Below, piece by piece: positions 57,977-64,000 of a stretch of 64,000 bases of DNA. The notes beneath the pieces are model-generated. The model searched no databases, was not told the DNA's origin, and was given only the letters and a program-made list of their open reading frames with translations. Positions within the stretch are counted from its first letter, which is position 1, and every line of letters starts with the position of its first letter. The position numbers and the translations under genes are program-made. The DNA is from Sporocytophaga sp. (GTDB lineage Bacteria > Bacteroidota > Bacteroidia > Cytophagales > Cytophagaceae). The stretch is taken from positions 454,188-518,187 of the forward strand of contig JANQAB010000002.1 of assembly GCA_024707265.1 (NCBI GenBank), in the 5' to 3' direction.

Positions 57977-59284
57977 ATGGTTGAGACGTATATCAAATAC
58001 AAAGTTAAAGACATTTCCCTGGCAGAATGGGGGAGAAAAGAAATCCAACTGGCGGAAGCTGAAATGCCAGGTTTAATGTCCATAAGAAAAGAATTTGGTC
58101 CTTCCAAGCCTTTAAAAGGCGCTAGAATTGCAGGTTGTCTTCATATGACAATTCAGACTGCCGTCCTTATCGAAACCCTTATTGAATTAGGTGCAGAGGT
58201 TACCTGGTCATCTTGTAATATTTTTTCCACACAGGATCATGCTGCTGCTGCTATTGCGGCCGCTGGAATTTCAGTGTATGCCTGGAAAGGCATGAACGAA
58301 GAGGAATTTGATTGGTGTATTGAGCAGACTTTGTTTTTTGGTGAAGACAGAAAACCTCTTAATATGATCCTTGATGATGGTGGAGATTTGACTAATATGG
58401 TATTGGATAAATATCCTGAGCTGGTGAAAGATATCAGAGGTATTTCTGAAGAAACTACCACAGGCGTATTGAGATTACACGAGCGTGTGAAAAATGGAAC
58501 ACTTCCTCTTCCGGCTATCAATATCAATGATTCCGTTACAAAGTCTAAATTCGACAATAAATATGGCTGTAAAGAGTCTCTGGTGGATTCCATCAGAAGA
58601 GCTACAGACATTATGATGGCTGGTAAAGTTGCAGTAGTTGCTGGTTATGGAGATGTAGGAAAAGGTTCTGCTCTGTCTTTAAGAGGTGCAGGAGCAAGAG
58701 TTATTGTTACTGAAATAGATCCAATCTGCGCTCTTCAGGCAGCTATGGACGGTTTCGAAGTAAAGAAAATGGATGATGCAGTAAAAAGAGCAGACATTGT
58801 TGTTACTGCAACAGGAAATAAAGACATCATTGTAGGAAGACATTTCGAGTCAATGAAAGACAAAGCCATTGTTTGTAACATCGGTCATTTTGACAATGAA
58901 ATTGACATGGCTTGGTTAAACAAAAACTATGGCTCTACAAAAGATACCATTAAACCTCAGGTTGATAAATACACTTTAAAAGGTAAAGATGTTATAGTAC
59001 TTGCAGAAGGAAGACTTGTAAACCTTGGTTGTGCAACAGGTCACCCGTCTTTTGTAATGTCTAACTCTTTCACTAACCAAACACTGGCTCAGCTTGAACT
59101 TTGGCAGAATTCATCAAAGTATGAAAACAAAGTTTATACTTTGCCTAAGCATCTGGATGAAAAAGTTGCCAGCCTCCACCTTGAAAAAATCGGTGTTGAA
59201 TTGGACGTCCTTTCTTCTGATCAGGCTAAATATATTGGCGTGGCAGTTGAAGGTCCGTTTAAATCTGATTCTTACAGATATTAA
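57977..59284 (+). CDS. ahcY: Adenosylhomocysteinase
   Basis: This enzyme splits S-adenosylhomocysteine into adenosine and homocysteine and so restores methylation. The ATG at 57977 ([23 protein letters not shown]) gives 435 aa, the normal length; the open frame extends upstream without homology. The NAD-binding [10 protein letters not shown], the substrate motif [13 protein letters not shown] and the C-terminal KSDSYRY are all present. It is followed by a strong terminator. Confidence 0.97.
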   Translation: MVETYIKYKVKDISLAEWGRKEIQLAEAEMPGLMSIRKEFGPSKPLKGARIAGCLHMTIQTAVLIETLIELGAEVTWSSCNIFSTQDHAAAAIAAAGISVYAWKGMNEEEFDWCIEQTLFFGEDRKPLNMILDDGGDLTNMVLDKYPELVKDIRGISEETTTGVLRLHERVKNGTLPLPAININDSVTKSKFDNKYGCKESLVDSIRRATDIMMAGKVAVVAGYGDVGKGSALSLRGAGARVIVTEIDPICALQAAMDGFEVKKMDDAVKRADIVVTATGNKDIIVGRHFESMKDKAIVCNIGHFDNEIDMAWLNKNYGSTKDTIKPQVDKYTLKGKDVIVLAEGRLVNLGCATGHPSFVMSNSFTNQTLAQLELWQNSSKYENKVYTLPKHLDEKVASLHLEKIGVELDVLSSDQAKYIGVAVEGPFKSDSYRY

Positions 59285-59288
59285 AATG

Positions 59289-59313
59289 AAAAAGCCCCGA
59301 AGAGGGGCTTTTT
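59289..59313. terminator. Bidirectional terminator between ahcY and rsmG
   Basis: AAAAAGCCCC (59289-59298), loop GAAGA and GGGGCTTTTT (59304-59313) form a perfect 10-bp stem with T-runs on both strands. It ends the ahcY and rsmG transcripts, which converge here. Confidence 0.92.
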
Positions 59314-59321
59314 TTAATTTT

Positions 59322-59988
59322 TTATTTCCAACCGTTAGCAGGAACATAAACTACTTTTTTGGTCTCGAAGAATTCTTCTTCAAAGAATTTACTTATATCA
59401 CTAATCTGAAAAGCCTTTATATTTTTCAATTCTTCTTTAAGGTCTCCGCCTTTCAGGTAAAGAAGACCATTGTCAAGATCGTTAAATCCTCCTTTTAAGT
59501 ACTTGCCTTTAACCCATTTTCCTATTTCATCTAGGGTAGTGACGGCCCGGCTCACTACAAAATCAAATTTTTCAGGAATTTGTTCTGCTCTTGCCTGTCT
59601 GGCCTTAACATTAAGTAATCCAGCTCCCGAACTTACTTCTTCTACTACTTTTATTTTTTTACCAATTGAATCGACCAGTAAAAAATCAGTTTCAGGGAAG
59701 TATATAGCTAACGGAATCCCGGGAAATCCTCCACCTGTTCCAATATCCAGAACAGTCGTCTGAGGTTTAAATTGAATGACTTTGGCAATTGCCAGTGAAT
59801 GCAGAATATGACGTTCATACAAAAGATCAATGTCTTTACGGGAAATAACATTGATCTTTTGATTCCTCTTTATAAAGATCTCCTAACTTTTCAAATTTGG
59901 CAATTTGGTCAGGAGATAACTCCGGAAAGTATTTAATTATTAAATCCAAAGGTTTAGATAGCGTCTTTTCTATTTTTAACCAAGTCAT
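59322..59988 (-). CDS. rsmG: 16S rRNA m7G527 methyltransferase RsmG, frameshifted near the N-terminus
   Basis: The C-terminal 166 residues carry the SAM motif VLDIGTGGGFPGIPLAI and the conserved VVSRAVTTLDE. The N-terminal part (KPLDLIIKYFPELSPDQIAKFEKLGDLYKE) lies in another frame. The two join around 59870 at AAAGAGGAATCAAAAG. The conserved family sequence there is YxEWNQKINVISRKD, and the codon for the Trp is missing two bases (TG). A +1 reading would also join the frames. The start is uncertain: ATG 59988 (overlapping the sigma factor) or TTG 59949 just after it. Confidence 0.85.
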
Positions 59989-60565
59989 AGAGCAGTTCTC
60001 TTGCTCTGTGCAGTTGGGCTTTAACGGTTCCAAGTGGAGCATCTATTTCAGCAGCAATTTCTTCATAGGAGAGCTCATTGAAATATCTCAGTTTTACCAA
60101 TACCTGGTACTTTGGAGGAAGTTTTGTTACTATTGTCTGAATGATTTCAACTTTCTCAGATTTGATCGCCTCTTCCTGAGGGTTCAGGCTGCCATCTTTT
60201 ATGTCAATATCAACATTGTCTCCATTGTCATCCTTGAAAGTGTTACTGATACTAAAGGTATCAAGCTTTTTCTTGCGAATAAAATCGATACAGTTATTGG
60301 TAGCAATCCGGAAAAGCCATGTACTGAATGTAAACTCAGGATTGAATTTTTTCAGGTTTTTAAATGCTTTGGCAAATGCTTCAATGGTAAGATCTTCGGC
60401 ATCATCAACATTTCTTACCATTTTTAGAATCATATGGTAAACCGGCTTTTTATACCGTTGCATTAATTCTGCGTAGGCTTTTTCATCTCCTCGCTCTTTT
60501 GCCAGCTCAATAAGTTGAAAATCTTTTTTAGCCTTTTCTGAAAATTGCTTATTACTTAAATCCAT
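59954..60565 (-). CDS. ECF-type RNA polymerase sigma factor
   Basis: The 203-aa protein has region 2 (AYAELMQRYKKPVYHMILKMVRNVDDAEDLTIEAFAKAFKNL) and FSTWLFRIATNNCIDFIRKKK. Region 4 is LPPKYQVLVKLRYFNELSYEEIAAEIDAPLGTVKAQLHRARELL, a clear helix-turn-helix. It is an RpoE-like group with a longer acidic linker (DDNGDNVDIDIKDGS). No anti-sigma factor gene is adjacent. Its start overlaps the upstream GT2 gene by 10 bases. Confidence 0.93.
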   Translation of the reverse strand: MDLSNKQFSEKAKKDFQLIELAKERGDEKAYAELMQRYKKPVYHMILKMVRNVDDAEDLTIEAFAKAFKNLKKFNPEFTFSTWLFRIATNNCIDFIRKKKLDTFSISNTFKDDNGDNVDIDIKDGSLNPQEEAIKSEKVEIIQTIVTKLPPKYQVLVKLRYFNELSYEEIAAEIDAPLGTVKAQLHRARELLYDLVKNRKDAI

Positions 60566-61656
60566 TTAATTTTTCTTGAAAATAAGGCAGATATGCCAAC
60601 CAAAAGATAATTTAGATAATAAAAGAAATCTAAAATGGGGAACCAATACCATGCTAGGGAATCTTTTAGCTTTTGAGTTATCAACACAAAATTAGAAATT
60701 ATCAACAAAGTTCTCAAAATAAATACAATTATAATAATTTGATGAATACTTTCAAGATAAACCATTAACAAAAAGCTAGCATAAAATCCTAGATTGGCCA
60801 TTACGAATATCCCTAAAATTAGTTTGCTTTTTAGAGTATAAAGTTTTCCTACAGACAAATGCCGTAGTTTTTGTTTAAACCAATGTCTATAAGTATTTTT
60901 TGGTATTGAAATAGTCTGACTACATTTTTTAGTTACGATTGCTGATTTTGAATACTGTGAAATTTCCTGCACGGTTAAATCATCATCACCTCCTTGTACA
61001 CTACAATATTTGTCCAGGGACTTAGATTGGAGAAGTGTCTCTTTGCGGTAGGCAAGGTTTCTGCCGACTCCCATATATGTCATCCCGGCTAATGACAGGG
61101 AGAAGTATTGCATTGCAGTATAAACGGTTTCAAAGCGTATTATTTTATTCAAAAATGTATTTTCTTTTGAATAAGGGGAATAACCAAGAACTAATGAAAT
61201 GTCTGAATTAAATTTTTCCGCTACTGATTTAATCCAGAATTCAGAAGCCGGAAGGCAATCAGCATCAGTAAGAAGTATGATTTCACCCTTTGCAACGTTG
61301 ATTCCTTGTATTAACGCATATTTTTTCCCATTCCAACCCTCTGGCAAAAACTCTATATTAATAAATCTGAACTTTGAATCTTGAGGAAATTGTTTTTGTA
61401 TAAATTCCCGAGTATCGTCTTTAGATCTGTCATTAATAAGAATGATTTCATAATCAGGATGTTGTTGGGCTAAAAGGCTTGGAATAAGTTTTGCTAAATT
61501 ATCTTTTTCGTTCCTTGCACAGATAATTACGCTGACTTTTACTGTTTCAACAATCCTTGTATTTTCTTTATAAAACCAAAGTCGGGAAAATACAAAAAGT
61601 ATATAAACAGCCTGAATGATTGCGGATATTATAAATAAAACTGTAAGAATCCCCAT
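60556..61656 (-). CDS. Membrane glycosyltransferase family 2
   Basis: The 366-aa protein has an N-terminal helix (1-25) and a GT-A domain with VSVIICARNEKDNLAKLIPSLLAQ, LINDRSKDDT and the DxD LLTDADCLP. QxGGDDDLTVQEI and an acceptor motif like QKLRHLSVGKL follow, and three C-terminal helices. This layout recalls hopanoid/lipid glycosyltransferases and other processive GT2 enzymes. It is part of the sigma factor/rsmG transcript; its product is unknown. Confidence 0.88.
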   Translation of the reverse strand: MGILTVLFIISAIIQAVYILFVFSRLWFYKENTRIVETVKVSVIICARNEKDNLAKLIPSLLAQQHPDYEIILINDRSKDDTREFIQKQFPQDSKFRFINIEFLPEGWNGKKYALIQGINVAKGEIILLTDADCLPASEFWIKSVAEKFNSDISLVLGYSPYSKENTFLNKIIRFETVYTAMQYFSLSLAGMTYMGVGRNLAYRKETLLQSKSLDKYCSVQGGDDDLTVQEISQYSKSAIVTKKCSQTISIPKNTYRHWFKQKLRHLSVGKLYTLKSKLILGIFVMANLGFYASFLLMVYLESIHQIIIIVFILRTLLIISNFVLITQKLKDSLAWYWFPILDFFYYLNYLLVGISALFSRKIKWI

Positions 61657-61722
61657 CAGGCGAAAATTAAAAATTAAAATTAATAAGAATTACGATATTT
61701 TTGTGGAATTGAATTAGCAAGA

Positions 61723-62853
61723 ATGGTATTTAAAATACAATCAACAGACAAAAAAAGTAAGGCAAGGACGGGAACAATACAAACAGACCATGGAGAAATT
61801 AAAACTCCTATTTTTATGCCTGTTGGAACTGCCGGAACAGTTAAAAGTATCCACCAAAGAGAACTGGAAAGCGATATCAATGCACAGATCATTCTAGGAA
61901 ACACTTACCACTTGTATTTGCGTCCTGGATTAGACGTGTTGTCTCAGGCCGGAGGTATTCATAAATTCAATGGCTGGAACAGACCTATATTAACTGATAG
62001 CGGAGGGTATCAGGTATATTCGCTATCTGGCACCAGGAAGATCAAAGAGGAAGGGGTAACTTTTGCTTCTCACATAGATGGCAGCAAACATACCTTTACA
62101 CCTGAAAATGTAATGGATATTCAAAGAACCATTGGGGCTGATATCATCATGGCATTTGATGAATGTACTCCATATCCTTGTGACTACAAGTATGCCAGAA
62201 AATCCATGGAAATGACACATCGCTGGCTTAAAAGATGCTGCGACAGATTTGATACCACAGAACCTAAATATGGATATAGTCAGACTTTGTTTCCAATCGT
62301 GCAAGGAAGTTGCTTTAAAGATCTGAGACTGGCTTCTGCTGAGAAAATCGCTTCCTTTAACCGTGAAGGAAATGCAATAGGTGGACTATCTGTGGGGGAA
62401 CCCGCTGAGATTATGTACGAAATGACAGAGATTGTTTGCTCAGTACTTCCGTGGGAGAAACCAAGATATCTGATGGGAGTTGGAACGCCTGCCAATTTGC
62501 TTGAATCAATAGCTTTAGGAATTGACATGTTTGATTGTGTAATGCCTACCAGAAATGCGAGAAATGGAATGATTTTTACAACTGAAGGGATTATCAATAT
62601 AAAAAATGAGAAATGGAAAAGTGACTTTTCTGAAATTGATCCCGGTTTGCCTTCTTTCCTGAAAAATTATTATACCAAAGCTTACCTTCGACATCTGGTC
62701 GCTTCAAAGGAAATTTTGGGCGCTCAGATTGCTTCTTTGCAAAATCTAACTTTTTACCTTTGGTTAATGAACGAGGCCAGGACTAAAATTGAAGAAGGAA
62801 CATTTTCTGAATGGAAAGACTTGACTGTTAAAAAAATAATGACAAGACTATAA
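61723..62853 (+). CDS. tgt: tRNA-guanine transglycosylase
   Basis: Tgt exchanges guanine 34 for preQ1 in tRNAs with GUN anticodons. The 376-aa protein has TPIFMPVGTAGTVK, the catalytic region ILTDSGGYQVYSL, GGLSVGEPAEIMYE and MFDCVMPTRNARNG. The zinc motif CxCxxC seen in the E. coli and Zymomonas enzymes, expected after the INIKNEKW stretch, is replaced by SEIDPGLPSFLKNYYTKAYLRHL. The His before the zinc site is kept in LRHL. This may be normal for Bacteroidota. Confidence 0.93.
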   Translation: MVFKIQSTDKKSKARTGTIQTDHGEIKTPIFMPVGTAGTVKSIHQRELESDINAQIILGNTYHLYLRPGLDVLSQAGGIHKFNGWNRPILTDSGGYQVYSLSGTRKIKEEGVTFASHIDGSKHTFTPENVMDIQRTIGADIIMAFDECTPYPCDYKYARKSMEMTHRWLKRCCDRFDTTEPKYGYSQTLFPIVQGSCFKDLRLASAEKIASFNREGNAIGGLSVGEPAEIMYEMTEIVCSVLPWEKPRYLMGVGTPANLLESIALGIDMFDCVMPTRNARNGMIFTTEGIINIKNEKWKSDFSEIDPGLPSFLKNYYTKAYLRHLVASKEILGAQIASLQNLTFYLWLMNEARTKIEEGTFSEWKDLTVKKIMTRL

Positions 62854-62864
62854 ACTGATTTAAA

Positions 62865-63939
62865 GTGAAAATTATAGACAGATATATCTTAAAGAAATTT
62901 TTAAGTGCTTTCTTTTTTACAGTAATACTTTTAGTGGCCATTATCAGTGTGATTGACTTTACTGAGAAAAATGATGACTTCATAAATAGCCATGCTCCCT
63001 TTAAACTGGTAATGAAGTATTATTTAAATTTCGCTCCATACATAGCCAATATGCTGAGCCCGATTACAGTATTTATCGCAACTGTATTCGTAACGGCCAA
63101 AATGGCCTCGCATACTGAAATCATTGCAATTCTAAATGGAGGAATCAGCTTTAGAAGAATGCTTTTACCATATCTAATGGGGGCCAGTATGATTGCTGTT
63201 TTTATCTTTATCTTGATTGGATGGCTTCTGCCAAAAGCAAATAAGGAACGAGTTGCTTTTGAAAACGTCTATGTAAAAGACCAATTTTATTATGAGGGAA
63301 GAAATGTGCATCTCAAAATAGCTCCAGAGACTTATGTCTACATGGAAAGTTATAATAATCAGATTAGCACCGGATATCAGTTTACATTAGAAACAATTGA
63401 TGGCAAAAACTTAAAAAAGTAAACTGAAGGCGATGAGAATTACCTGGTTGCCGGAGAAGAAAAAGTGGGAGCTGGAAAATTATATGATCAGAAAATTTGT
63501 AAATGGTAAGGAATCTATCAGTTTCGGAACTCGCACAGATACTACTATAAACCTTTATCCCAAAGATTTCGAAAGTACCTATTTACTCCATGAAACTTTT
63601 ACACTACCGGAACTTAAAAATTATATAAAGGAACTAAGAGATAAAGGTGTTGAAAGTGTCGCAGTTTATGAAATTGAAATGTACGAACGATATACATATC
63701 CATTTGCAATCATTATCCTGACAGTAATAGGAGTGGTCGTTTCGGCAAGAAAGACGAGAGAAGGAGCTGGTTTCCAAATAGCATTCGGGTTCTTGCTCGC
63801 CTTTATCTATATCATATTCGTAATTATGAGCCGAAGCATAGCAAATGCAGGAACACTTAGTCCTCTATTGGCAGCCTGGCTTCCGAATTTAGTGTTTGCT
63901 TCAATAGGTTTAATAATGTATAAAACACTGCCCAGATAA
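62865..63939 (+). CDS. LptF/LptG family lipopolysaccharide export permease, frameshifted at an A-run
   Basis: The protein of about 357 aa has an N-terminal helix (FFFTVILLVAIISVIDF) and two more early helices (IANMLSPITVFIATVFVTA and LLPYLMGASMIAVFIFILIGWLL). A beta-jellyroll domain follows, then three C-terminal helices (FAIIILTVIGVVVSARK and later). It starts with GTG. One extra A in the A6 run 63413-63418 breaks the frame; the repaired reading is GKNLKSKLKAMRITWLPEKKK. LptF/G form the membrane part of the Lpt transporter. Whether it is LptF or LptG is not decided here. The break is probably a sequencing error. Confidence 0.9.
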
Positions 63940-64000
63940 ATCAAAAGGAGAAAGAAAATGTTGTGCAGCCTGATATTGATATATTCTGAAGTTGATCTTT

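Noticed and set aside
63958..64000. Possible start of another gene at the right edge
   Set aside because: An ATG with AAAGGAG upstream opens a frame, but only 14 codons lie in the window, too few to support a call.

Overview
The window comes from a low-GC Bacteroidota chromosome, most likely of the Cytophagia (Cytophaga/Sporocytophaga-like). The signs are type IX secretion (T9SS) C-terminal domains, DUF4295 next to rpmB and rpmG, a Bacteroidota-type promoter (TTTG-N19-xAnnTTTG), bacillithiol synthesis (bshC), a DUF6089 protein, and almost no Shine-Dalgarno sequences. No tRNA, rRNA, CRISPR array or insertion sequence was found.

Layout. (1) Positions 1-6172 hold housekeeping genes on the plus strand: rpmB-rpmG-DUF4295, ftsY, a small lipoprotein, rimO, bshC and 5-formyl-THF cyclo-ligase. 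(2) Positions 6441-14410, on the minus strand, hold a compact sorting module. It has a large T9SS cargo protein, a 72-aa mini-protein ending in a PxDGG/hydrophobic/basic tail, an exosortase-family transpeptidase with Cys, Arg and His in place, then a second paralogous T9SS cargo protein and a second mini-protein of the same design. This is the most unusual part of the window. (3) Positions 15042-43155 hold a roughly 28-kb exopolysaccharide locus on the plus strand: export lipoprotein, tyrosine autokinase with a (Tyr-Gly)7 tail, flippase, Wzy-like polymerase, about nine glycosyltransferases, pyruvyl transferase, acetyl- and acyltransferases, an AsnB-type amidotransferase, WcaF, WcaI, a WcaJ-type initiating phosphotransferase and a Wzi-like outer-membrane barrel. 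(4) Positions 43172-53217 hold mixed envelope genes: methyltransferase, DUF6089 barrel, serine hydrolase, S41 C-terminal protease, a multi-pass membrane protein, ruvX, an HExxH protein and three tiny lipoproteins. (5) Positions 53180-63939 hold housekeeping genes again: lpxH, a LUD protein, ftsH, rsfS, birA, ahcY, rsmG, an ECF sigma factor, a GT2, tgt and an LptF/G permease.

How the genes fit together. The polysaccharide locus has most of the parts of a Wzx/Wzy pathway: initiation on undecaprenyl phosphate, assembly and decoration of the repeat unit, flipping, polymerisation, kinase-controlled chain length and export. The exosortase module lies directly beside it, divergently oriented. This matches the known association of exosortases with exopolysaccharide loci in other Gram-negative bacteria.

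Sequence quality. At least eight genes (ftsY, bshC, a GT4, a serine hydrolase, a membrane protein, lpxH, lptF/G and the signal peptide of the 1.3-kaa T9SS protein) are broken by one base inside a homopolymer run. Several of these genes are essential in most bacteria, so I read them as base-calling errors and annotate the joined genes. rsmG carries a different lesion. A truly degraded gene lies at 22214-22771.
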